Under the pieces are notes generated by a model. That model made no database searches, was not told where the DNA came from, and was given only the letters and a program-made list of their open reading frames with translations. This document shows, one piece after another, positions 1 to 5,428 of a stretch of 6,876 nucleotides of DNA. The stretch comes from Thermococci archaeon (GTDB lineage: Archaea; Methanobacteriota_B; Thermococci; Thermococcales; Thermococcaceae): assembly GCA_003663525.1 (NCBI GenBank), contig QMUF01000083.1, positions 1 through 6,876 of the forward strand. Direction: 5' to 3'. Position numbers and translations under genes: made by a program. Each line of letters opens with the position of its first letter. The first letter of the stretch is position 1.

Positions 1-1
1 A

Positions 2-142
2 AGGGGTTTAGATGAAGGGTTGGGACGGCCCGGACTGCCTGTGGAGGGAAGACCTCTACCCCGTATCGTGCCTTATCGGGCAATCATAACGGGGCAAGTC
101 TTCCTGATGAAGCAGGAAGCCCTACCCGTAAGGGCGGGGTAG
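2..142 (+). CDS. tnpB: TnpB RNA-guided nuclease, C-terminal end only
   Basis: An open frame enters from the left edge and gives 46 residues before a TAG at 140-142. It reads RGLDEGLGRPGLPVEGRP at the start and ends with GQVFLMKQEALPVRAG. The proline-rich PVE..PLP stretch and the KQEA..RAG ending are typical of the low-complexity tail of archaeal TnpB proteins, which follows the RuvC and zinc-ribbon domains. TnpB is known as an RNA-guided DNA endonuclease, ancestral to Cas12, that favours retention of its transposon. None of the catalytic core is visible, so activity cannot be judged. The odd residue composition of this tail fits DNA selected as RNA, because the same bases fold into the omegaRNA. 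The stop codon lies within the pairing region at the element's end. Confidence 0.75.
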   Translation, partial: RGLDEGLGRPGLPVEGRPLPRIVPYRAIITGQVFLMKQEALPVRAG

Positions 143-147
143 TTCAC
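47..147 (+). ncRNA. Probable omegaRNA (TnpB guide RNA scaffold), 3' part
   Basis: Several perfect helices can be drawn. GGAAGAC (47-53) pairs with GTCTTCC (98-104). Inside it CCCCG (59-63) pairs with CGGGG (90-94), and TGCC (69-72) with GGCA (79-82). Alternatively CTTCCTG (100-106) pairs with CAGGAAG (113-119) around a 6-base loop, which excludes the 98-104 helix. A last hairpin joins 120-127 to 132-139 around a GTAA loop, with one A/C mismatch and one wobble. In studied TnpB systems the scaffold overlaps the end of tnpB and stops at the element's right end, and the guide is the flanking DNA. By that rule the guide here would begin near 148. The 5' end of the RNA is not defined and is probably further left. 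Confidence 0.55.
120..139 (+). repeat. Terminal hairpin of the IS right end
   Basis: CCCTACCC (120-127) and GGGCGGGG (132-139) form a stem around GTAA. Position 124/135 is an A/C mismatch and 123/136 a T/G wobble; the other six pairs are canonical. A second register, CTACCC (122-127) with GGGTAG (137-142), is also possible. Such subterminal hairpins are what TnpA transposases of this family recognise and what closes the omegaRNA scaffold. Confidence 0.6.
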
Positions 148-935
148 CTCTTCTCTAAATATTTTTCAATGGGCTTTGCGGGGATATCAATTGTGAGCCC
201 CACTTTTTCTAGGGCCACCCTCAATGCGTAGATCTTTGCGTGGTCTTTGAATTCGTTTGGAGCATAATTTTCTATAGGAATATGGAGGAATTTTTCAACA
301 AGAGTCTTTATTTCGGCCTCACTTTTTGCCTTTTTAATGTCTTCAAACCACTTTCTGATGCCATCTAAATCTATTTTTCCGTATAATGGGATTTTTGAAA
401 GTGTTGTCTCATTTATACTAGCCAAAATTCTTGCAACATCTGCCATAGGTGTTTTGTTGTCAATTATTAGTCTTTTTACCACTATCCAGCTTCCATTCTT
501 GGCAGTGAAGTTTATGTGTTCATCGTGATATATGAGAGTAGTTTTTAACTCAGTTATAACACCCTCTGGGTAATTAATGGAAAGCTTCTTTGATAAGGCC
601 TCTCTGGCTAACAAAGCTTTTGCAACATTAAGTAAGTGTTTCTTGAGTTTTTTGTTTTCCTCAAATATCATTGGGTTAAGCTTTCTTGAAGTTCCAGGGG
701 ATTTTAAGGTCTTTAAGAGTTCCCAAAGATCTTTCTCAGCCATTTCCTCAGCTAAACTCATTATCCCAGCGACATTCATGATTTCTGTTAAATACTCCGG
801 GAGTTTCAGAGTCACTGTATTTGATATCATGGCCAGAAAGTGTGCTATTTGCTGATCATCCATAGCAAGCAGTTTATCTCCCACTTTCCAATTCTTGTGG
901 TTTGCAGTGAAGGCTATATGATCTTCAATTTTCAT
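144..935 (-). CDS. Uncharacterised protein with two tandem copies of a ~130-residue unit
   Basis: I do not recognise a family. The 263-residue product appears soluble: it has no signal peptide or membrane segment and is rich in Lys and Glu. It is internally duplicated. EDHIAFTA (residues 4-11) recurs as DEHINFTA (138-145), the Trp at 16 recurs at 150, and NTVTLKLPEY matches NETTLSKIPLY in register. Each unit closes with a charged helical stretch and a similar proline-led tail, PEGVITELK near 123 and PIEKYLEKR near 255. The unit period is about 132-137 residues. The ATG at 933-935 is chosen because GGTGGTGA sits just upstream of it; GTG codons at 942-944 and 939-941 overlap that ribosome site and are less likely. 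The stop TGA (144-146) falls inside the terminal TTCAC of the adjoining IS element, so the native C-terminus may have been altered. Because unit 2 reaches the same point as unit 1, little seems lost. Confidence 0.8.
   Translation of the reverse strand: MKIEDHIAFTANHKNWKVGDKLLAMDDQQIAHFLAMISNTVTLKLPEYLTEIMNVAGIMSLAEEMAEKDLWELLKTLKSPGTSRKLNPMIFEENKKLKKHLLNVAKALLAREALSKKLSINYPEGVITELKTTLIYHDEHINFTAKNGSWIVVKRLIIDNKTPMADVARILASINETTLSKIPLYGKIDLDGIRKWFEDIKKAKSEAEIKTLVEKFLHIPIENYAPNEFKDHAKIYALRVALEKVGLTIDIPAKPIEKYLEKR
162..166 (+). terminator. Oligo-T run downstream of tnpB/omegaRNA
   Basis: Five T residues lie about 15 bases beyond the inferred element end. Archaeal RNA polymerase can terminate at short T tracts, so this could end the tnpB/omegaRNA transcript after a guide of roughly 15-20 nt. 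The run is short and lies inside the opposing gene, so the call is weak. Confidence 0.2.
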
Positions 936-937
936 TT

Positions 938-945
938 TCACCACC
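938..945 (-). promoter_or_regulatory. Shine-Dalgarno that decides the start at 935
   Basis: On the minus strand the bases read GGTGGTGA, close to the archaeal anti-16S consensus GGAGGTGA. It ends two bases before ATG at 933-935. The two GTG codons upstream lie within it and have no ribosome site of their own. Confidence 0.6.
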
Positions 946-999
946 CCGTAGGTTTTTAGTTTTCTATTATTTTAGTTTTTTGTCTTTCATGATTCTTTT

Positions 1000-1015
1000 A
1001 AAAAAAGTTTATAAG
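1000..1015 (+). promoter_or_regulatory. BRE/TATA promoter of lonB
   Basis: An A-rich BRE-like run (1000-1007) precedes TTTATAAG (1008-1015), a good Thermococcales TATA box. With the usual distance of about 25 bases, transcription should start near 1036-1040, just before the GAGGTGAGG ribosome site. Read in reverse, the same box gives CTTATAAAC and could help transcription of the minus-strand gene at 935, although its leader would then be about 50 nt. A weaker minus-strand A/T-rich box around 962-973 is the alternative. Confidence 0.65.
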
Positions 1016-1041
1016 TTCACTTAAGCAACCCTAATTTGAGA

Positions 1042-1050
1042 GAGGTGAGG
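1042..1050 (+). promoter_or_regulatory. Shine-Dalgarno that decides the lonB start
   Basis: GAGGTGAGG matches the 16S tail and lies three bases before TTG at 1054-1056. The alternative in-frame TTG at 1036 lies upstream of this site and at or before the predicted transcript start. Confidence 0.65.
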
Positions 1051-1053
1051 ATT

Positions 1054-2952
1054 TTGAGCGAGGATGTTAATAAAATCAAAGAAGAGCGTTCATATGGTGA
1101 GGAATTAGATTTGGGGGTTGATTTCAAGTCTACTGAGGAGATTAGTGTTCCTGAGAAGTTGGTAGATCAAGTAATTGGACAAGAACATGCTGTTGAAGTT
1201 ATCAAAACTGCTGCAAAGCAAAAAAGACACGTATTGTTAATAGGCGAACCAGGGACAGGTAAGTCAATGCTTGGCCAAGCAATGGCAGAACTATTGCCAA
1301 CGGAGGATTTAGAGGATATTTTAGTTTTTCCAAATCCTGAAGACGAAAATATGCCTAAGATAAAGAGTGTTCCGGCATGTCAAGGAAAGCAGATAGTTGA
1401 ACGCTATAGGCAAAAAGCAAAAGAGCAAGAGAATATAAAATCTTACATTTTGCTCTTTGTACTGTTTGTAGTTATGCTGGCAGTTCTAATGGATCGTTCA
1501 GCCCAGACATTGCTCTTTGGTGTTTTCGTCCTTATAGTATCATTAATGGCCCTTTCAAACATGAAACTCCGGAGTCAGGCCTTGGTACCGAAGCTATTAA
1601 TAGACAATTGTGGCAGGAGAAAAGCTCCATTTGTTGATGCAACAGGCGCACATGCTGGAGCTCTCCTTGGAGACGTTAGACACGATCCGTTCCAGAGTGG
1701 TGGTCTTGGAACTCCTGCCCACGAACGTGTTGAACCTGGAATGATTCATAGGGCCAACAAAGGAGTCCTTTTCATAGATGAGGTAGCAACCCTAAACATA
1801 AAGATGCAGCAAAGCTTGCTCACTGCAATGCAAGAAAAAAAGATGCCAATAACAGGACAAAGCGAACTATCAAGTGGTGCTATGGTAAGGACAGAACCAG
1901 TTCCATGTGATTTTATCCTTGTAGCAGCTGGAAACTTGGATACTGTTGATAAGATGCATCCTGCTCTGCGTTCAAGAATAAGAGGTTACGGTTATGAAGT
2001 TTACATGAGAACTACAATGCCTGATACTGTAGAGAACAGAAGAAAGCTTGTTCGCTTCGTTGCCCAAGAAGTTGTAAAAGACGGTAAGATCCCTCACTTC
2101 ACAAAAGATGCGGTTGAGGAGATAGTGAGAGAAGCTCAAAAGAGAGCTGGTAGGAAGGGCCACCTTACACTTCGCCTCAGAGACCTTGGTGGTATCATAA
2201 GAGCAGCAGGTGACATTGCTATCAGGGAAGGAGCAAAATACGTTACTAGAGAACATGTTTTCAAAGCTCTCCAACTTGCAAAACCCCTTGAAAAGCAACT
2301 AGCTGATTGGTACATTGAAAGAAAGAAGGAGTATCAAGTTATTAAAACCGAAGGTGGGGAGATAGGAAGGGTTAACGGCTTAGCAGTGATAAGTGAACAG
2401 AGTGGTATTGTACTTCCAATTGAAGGCGTGGTTGCACCAGCAGCAAGTAAAGAAGAGGGCAAGATAATTGTAACTGGAAAACTTGGAGAGATCGCAAAGG
2501 AAGCTATTCAAAACGTCTCGGCCATAATAAAACGATACAAAGGAGAGGATATAAGCAGATATGATATTCATGTCCAGTTTCTGCAAACCTATGAAGGGGT
2601 TGAAGGTGATTCAGCAAGCATAAGTGTTGCTACTGCGGTTATTTCAGCCCTTGAAGAGATCCCAGTAAAACAAGATGTTGCAATGACGGGCTCATTGAGT
2701 GTTAGAGGTGAAGTACTTCCAGTAGGAGGGGTAACTCCAAAAATTGAGGCAGCTATTGAAGCAGGAATAAAACAAGTTATAATCCCCAAAGCAAACGAAC
2801 AGGATGTATTCCTAAGTGCTGATAAGGCAGAAAAAATTGAAATAAACCCTGTGGAAACAATAGACCAAGTACTCCAGATTGCTCTCGAGGATTCAGAGAA
2901 GAAAGAAGAACTTATAAGGAGAGTTAAAGGGGCCTTACCTCTACATGCTTAG
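1054..2952 (+). CDS. lonB: Membrane-anchored ATP-dependent protease LonB
   Basis: Archaeal LonB degrades misfolded and regulatory proteins at the inner face of the membrane; it is the main archaeal membrane-bound ATP-dependent protease. The 632-residue product has the normal length. Residues 64-71 form Walker A (GEPGTGKS, Lys70). Two hydrophobic helices (about 130-146 and 151-170) are inserted between Walker A and Walker B, the hallmark of LonB. Walker B is GVLFIDEV (237-244), sensor 1 is Asn294 in VAAGN, and arginine-finger candidates lie in LRSRIRGYG near 305-313. The protease domain (about 435-632) carries Ser520 in EGDSAS and Lys563 in GVTPKIEAA. The 43-residue Ser-Lys spacing matches what I recall for other archaeal LonB dyads. 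Translation from TTG at 1054 is favoured by the ribosome site at 1042-1050; a TTG at 1036 would add six residues but leave no leader. Walker A is uninterrupted, so the intein known in some Pyrococcus Lon genes is absent there. The gene's stop overlaps that of the convergent gene. Confidence 0.95.
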   Translation: MSEDVNKIKEERSYGEELDLGVDFKSTEEISVPEKLVDQVIGQEHAVEVIKTAAKQKRHVLLIGEPGTGKSMLGQAMAELLPTEDLEDILVFPNPEDENMPKIKSVPACQGKQIVERYRQKAKEQENIKSYILLFVLFVVMLAVLMDRSAQTLLFGVFVLIVSLMALSNMKLRSQALVPKLLIDNCGRRKAPFVDATGAHAGALLGDVRHDPFQSGGLGTPAHERVEPGMIHRANKGVLFIDEVATLNIKMQQSLLTAMQEKKMPITGQSELSSGAMVRTEPVPCDFILVAAGNLDTVDKMHPALRSRIRGYGYEVYMRTTMPDTVENRRKLVRFVAQEVVKDGKIPHFTKDAVEEIVREAQKRAGRKGHLTLRLRDLGGIIRAAGDIAIREGAKYVTREHVFKALQLAKPLEKQLADWYIERKKEYQVIKTEGGEIGRVNGLAVISEQSGIVLPIEGVVAPAASKEEGKIIVTGKLGEIAKEAIQNVSAIIKRYKGEDISRYDIHVQFLQTYEGVEGDSASISVATAVISALEEIPVKQDVAMTGSLSVRGEVLPVGGVTPKIEAAIEAGIKQVIIPKANEQDVFLSADKAEKIEINPVETIDQVLQIALEDSEKKEELIRRVKGALPLHA

Positions 2953-3245
2953 CTATCCAAGAGTTCTAAAAGGCCCGCACACTCTATTATTTTTGTGGCA
3001 ATCTCTTTTCCCACTTCAATGTCCGTTAGTCCTTTTACAATGATCTTTCCACTTGGGTATATACTGACCTCATAACTTTCAACTACACTAATGGCTAACA
3101 TTTTTGGAATAACACTTTTTATTTGATATCCTCTTTCTTTCAAGCACTCTGTGGTTCTCTTTAAGTCCACAATAACTTCTTTGTCCCATGAGTAAGGCTG
3201 CACTATTACCCCTTTCATTGTGGTGCATGGTTTTGAGATTATCAT
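2949..3245 (-). CDS. Small protein resembling one half of a TBP-type fold
   Basis: This 98-residue product has no name I can give with confidence. Residues 58-87 ([15 protein letters not shown], then [14 protein letters not shown]) resemble the second half of a TATA-binding-protein repeat, where a strand, an F.SGK(M/I)V.TGAKS turn and a helix follow one another. The order before it also fits one TBP half: strand (12-17), helix (about 26-40), strand (43-56). Only one half-repeat is present, whereas TBP has two. The bulky Phe residues that TBP wedges into DNA are not evident (Tyr63 replaces one, the other position is non-aromatic), so TATA binding is not implied. The start ATG (3243-3245) is preceded by GGTGATAGG, a clear ribosome site. 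The stop TAA (2949-2951) overlaps the lonB stop. It is divergent from the glycosyltransferase gene. The coding call is firmer than the fold call. Confidence 0.75.
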   Translation of the reverse strand: MIISKPCTTMKGVIVQPYSWDKEVIVDLKRTTECLKERGYQIKSVIPKMLAISVVESYEVSIYPSGKIIVKGLTDIEVGKEIATKIIECAGLLELLDS

Positions 3246-3270
3246 CCTATCACCACATTCGATTTAAAGT

Positions 3271-3287
3271 GTACTGTTTTTATCAGT
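3271..3287. promoter_or_regulatory. Candidate bidirectional promoter box in the divergent spacer
   Basis: GTTTTTATC (3276-3284) can serve as a TATA box for the plus-strand glycosyltransferase, with a start near 3303-3308. Its complement GATAAAAAC can serve the minus-strand gene, with a start near 3254, just before GGTGAT. The box is flanked by ACTG (3273-3276) and CAGT (3284-3287), giving a short symmetric site. A second box TTTAAA (3263-3268) lies too close to the minus-strand ATG for the usual spacing. Both assignments rest on spacing alone. Confidence 0.35.
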
Positions 3288-3290
3288 TTC

Positions 3291-3306
3291 TACCCATTTT
3301 TGGGTA
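3291..3306. repeat. Perfect 6-bp palindrome in the divergent promoter region
   Basis: TACCCA (3291-3296) and TGGGTA (3301-3306) are perfect inverted repeats around TTTT. The site lies where transcription of the glycosyltransferase gene is predicted to begin, so it could be a repressor operator or a small 5' hairpin. No known regulator motif is recognised. Confidence 0.4.
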
Positions 3307-3331
3307 TTGAAAAGGTAATCACCCGCCCGAA

Positions 3332-4408
3332 ATGTTAAAAATAATATTTCGAACTTCAATTATGCTGCTTGAAATACTATTAGGCATAATCTTTCTCTGG
3401 GATGGCTACTTCTTTGTCAACTACCTGATTAGTCTTTTAACTTCATATAAAACTCGGATGTGGGCCCCCTCTGTAACCATTCTTATTCCAGCTTATAATG
3501 AGGGTGGAACAATACTGCAGTCTATAAAATCAGCTCTTTCTCAGAATTATCCCAAACTCGAAGTCATTGTAGTTGATGATGGCAGTGGAGATGAGACATT
3601 TGAAAAGGCAAATTCTATCAAGGATTCAAGACTCAAGGTTTTCAGAAAGAAACACGAAGGAAAAGCAAAGGCTTTGAATTTTGGTCTCCAAAGAGCCAGT
3701 GGAGAAATAATAACTACTATCGATGCGGATACATTATTAGCGCCAAATGCAATTAGGGAATTGGTTAAACGTATTTACTCAAAGGAAATTGTAGGAGCTG
3801 GAGGTCAAATTCGAGTTCTTGGTAGTTCTTTTCTTGAAAGGGCCCAAGATGTTGAACACTTTAGAATAGCCATGTTTAGAAGAGCTAAAGAACTTGAAGA
3901 TCTAAGTGTTGCTCCAGGTCCACTCTCTGCTTTTAGAAAAACTATCTTGAGAGAAATTGGAGGGTTTGTTGAAAGCAAAGTTGAGGATTATGCAACCACA
4001 AAAGCGATTAAAAAGTTAGGAAAAGTTGTTTATGCTCCAAAGGCGAAAGTCTATGTAAAGATGCCAAGCAAACTTTCAGAGCTGTGGATACAGAGAAAAA
4101 GATGGTTTTTGGGAGATTTGGAGCATTTAGGAGGAGGATTTGAAAAAGAACTTCTTTTCCTTATGTTGGGGGATTTTATCGCATTTTTGGATATAGTTAT
4201 TCCCATTGCTCTGACACTCACAGGAAAGTTTGGTTTACTTTTACTCTTTATTGGCTATGAAATTCTAACTGCTTTAATTCCCATACTTGTTGAGGGAGGA
4301 TCTCTTTTGAATGCCGTGCTCTTTCCTATCTTTTTATGGTTTTGGGCGGTTTTTTACTTAGTTTTGCACATCTATGGATATTTGTTGAAAATCCATCATA
4401 ACCTTTAA
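3332..4408 (+). CDS. Membrane-bound family 2 glycosyltransferase, processive type
   Basis: The 358-residue protein is an inverting GT-A glycosyltransferase of family GT2, of the class that includes cellulose, hyaluronan and poly-GlcNAc synthases. An N-terminal membrane segment (about 10-36) is followed by the cytoplasmic catalytic domain. That domain has PAYNE (53-57), VDDGS (81-85), the metal-binding DAD (131-133), GPLSAF (196-201), the catalytic ED at 218-219, and QRKRW (254-258), the Q..RW motif of processive enzymes. About three hydrophobic segments follow (roughly 275-298, 300-320, 327-352). It probably uses a nucleotide-sugar to build or extend an envelope glycan or glycolipid; the sugar cannot be told. 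The ATG at 3332 has no clear ribosome site, and neither does the in-frame ATG at 3362. The first is kept because it leaves a leader of about 25-30 nt from the predicted promoter and preserves the N-terminal helix. The gene ends 58 bp before the phosphate transporter gene. Confidence 0.88.
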   Translation: MLKIIFRTSIMLLEILLGIIFLWDGYFFVNYLISLLTSYKTRMWAPSVTILIPAYNEGGTILQSIKSALSQNYPKLEVIVVDDGSGDETFEKANSIKDSRLKVFRKKHEGKAKALNFGLQRASGEIITTIDADTLLAPNAIRELVKRIYSKEIVGAGGQIRVLGSSFLERAQDVEHFRIAMFRRAKELEDLSVAPGPLSAFRKTILREIGGFVESKVEDYATTKAIKKLGKVVYAPKAKVYVKMPSKLSELWIQRKRWFLGDLEHLGGGFEKELLFLMLGDFIAFLDIVIPIALTLTGKFGLLLLFIGYEILTALIPILVEGGSLLNAVLFPIFLWFWAVFYLVLHIYGYLLKIHHNL

Positions 4409-4419
4409 AAACTGAAGTT

Positions 4420-4446
4420 CTATATAGATTATATACTCTATATAGT
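4420..4446 (+). promoter_or_regulatory. Promoter with three tandem 9-bp AT units
   Basis: Three consecutive 9-bp units read CTATATAGA (4420-4428), TTATATACT (4429-4437) and CTATATAGT (4438-4446). The outer two contain the palindrome CTATATAG. The middle unit is a suitable TATA box with transcription starting near 4456-4460, just before the purine-rich ribosome site AAGGAAGGAG. The first unit could also act as the TATA box. The outer copies flank the middle one symmetrically, which suggests a regulator binding over the TATA box. Confidence 0.5.
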
Positions 4447-4466
4447 AAATTAGGAAGGAAGGAGAA

Positions 4467-5387
4467 ATGGACTGGATTCTATTCCCAGCTCTTTTTATGG
4501 CATGGGCCGTGGGAGTTAATGATAGTGCAAAAGTAGTTGGTACTGCTGTGGGATCTGAGTTATTGGGGTTTAAGAAGGGTGTTTTTGTTATTGCAGTATT
4601 TACAACTACGGGGGCCGTTTTTGGTGGAGGAGGTGTTTCTGGAACTATCAGTGAACTGGCCAAAGGGTTGGATGCTTATTCAATAGGAATAATCCTTTTT
4701 AGTGCTGCAGTGGCCGTTACTCTAGCGAGCATAAGAGGGTTACCGATTTCTACAACTCAATCAATCGTGGGAGGATTAGTGGGGGCAGCACTAACATTTA
4801 ATTTGATAGTAAAGTGGGAGATACTTTTCAAAATAGTGCTTGCATGGGTTTTGTCTCCATTGTTAGCTGCTTTTTTAGCAATCATGGTTTATGAGGTTTA
4901 TGTAAAGCTCTTTAAGAAAATAAAACAAATTCAGCTCCTTGAGACAATGTATAAGTGGCTTGTCTTTATAGCAGTTGCATTTTCTGCTTTCAATCTGGGA
5001 GCAAATGAGCTCTCTAATGTAGTTGGTTTAATGGAAGCCATAAGTATTGATGGTTCATTCAAACTCGTTCTTTCCTTGACTCTGGGCTTTGGGGCACTAA
5101 CTTTTAGCCATGAGGTGATTATGAGTGTTGGTAAAAGACTGACTCCCCTTGACCCTCTTTCGGCATTTTCATCCCAGTTTGCTTCAGCCATGGCAGTGAC
5201 TACCGCGAACCTTTTTGGTCTTCCAGTTAGCTCAGGTCAGGCAGTTGTTGGAGGAGTGGCAGGGCTTGGTTACCATTTGGATAACCCTATTAATTGGGGC
5301 TTGATTAGGAGCATAGTATTGAGCTGGATTTTTGCTCCATTGATTTCTGGGATTCTAACGTTCCTGCTTTTGAGCTTACTTCCGTAG
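4467..5387 (+). CDS. PiT-family inorganic phosphate transporter
   Basis: This 306-residue, very hydrophobic protein belongs to the PiT family of low-affinity phosphate permeases driven by H+ or Na+. It shows the family's inverted duplication. GVNDSAKVVGTAVGS (16-30) in the first half corresponds to FNLGANELSNVVG (175-187) in the second. RGLPISTTQSIVGGLVGA (90-107) corresponds to FGLPVSSGQAVVGGVAG (250-266), and AWVLSP (126-131) to SWIFAP (286-291). A short basic loop (about 147-162) joins the halves, replacing the long cytoplasmic loop of bacterial and eukaryotic members and explaining the small size. The ATG at 4467 follows GGAAGGAAGGAG closely. The usual partner, a PhoU-like DUF47 protein, is not next to it here; the flanking genes are a glycosyltransferase and tgtA. 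Other substrates such as sulfate are known for some relatives, so phosphate is likely but not proven. Confidence 0.92.
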   Translation: MDWILFPALFMAWAVGVNDSAKVVGTAVGSELLGFKKGVFVIAVFTTTGAVFGGGGVSGTISELAKGLDAYSIGIILFSAAVAVTLASIRGLPISTTQSIVGGLVGAALTFNLIVKWEILFKIVLAWVLSPLLAAFLAIMVYEVYVKLFKKIKQIQLLETMYKWLVFIAVAFSAFNLGANELSNVVGLMEAISIDGSFKLVLSLTLGFGALTFSHEVIMSVGKRLTPLDPLSAFSSQFASAMAVTTANLFGLPVSSGQAVVGGVAGLGYHLDNPINWGLIRSIVLSWIFAPLISGILTFLLLSLLP

Positions 5388-5388
5388 G

Positions 5389-5397
5389 TTTTTAAAC
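5389..5397 (+). promoter_or_regulatory. Candidate TATA box of tgtA
   Basis: TTTTTAAAC begins two bases after the transporter's TAG stop. A start about 25 bases on falls near 5414-5420, next to the GGTGGTGGAG ribosome site at 5416-5425. This would let tgtA be transcribed on its own despite the 41-bp gap. The T5 run could equally help end the upstream transcript. Confidence 0.45.
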
Positions 5398-5428
5398 TCA
5401 AAAATTCGAAACCTTGGTGGTGGAGAAA

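Larger units (their letters stand above)
1..147 (+). mobile_element. Right end of an IS200/IS605-type element (partial)
   Basis: The stretch holds the 3' end of a tnpB gene followed at once by a hairpin and the terminal sequence TAGTTCAC, the arrangement I know from right ends of IS605/IS1341 elements in Thermococcales. Base composition supports foreign origin: the first 60 bases are about 60% G+C against clearly AT-rich neighbours. The outer boundary is inferred to lie just after TTCAC, near 147. These elements are known to move as single strands and make no target duplication, so none is expected. The left end, any tnpA gene and most of tnpB lie outside the window, so I cannot say whether the element is intact. 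Confidence 0.75.

Noticed and set aside
105..147. A C/D-box sRNA from TGATGA at 105-110
   Set aside because: No properly spaced D and D' boxes (CTGA) follow, and the bases are better explained by the IS end and its helices.
337..855. Plus-strand open frames at 337-528 and 577-855
   Set aside because: They lie antisense to the duplicated-repeat protein, have no ribosome site and no recognisable composition or motif. The internal repeat alignment shows the minus strand is the coding one.
1008..1040. A heat-shock (Phr) operator at the lonB promoter
   Set aside because: The TTT..T..C and G..A..AAA arms that I recall for this motif cannot be placed in register after the TATA box.
1036..1053. TTG at 1036 as the lonB start
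   Set aside because: It lies upstream of the ribosome site GAGGTGAGG and at or before the predicted transcription start. TTG at 1054 fits both signals.
4358..4663. Minus-strand open frame spanning the transporter promoter
   Set aside because: It crosses the promoter and two confident plus-strand genes, and its proline- and threonine-rich translation reflects the complementary strand.
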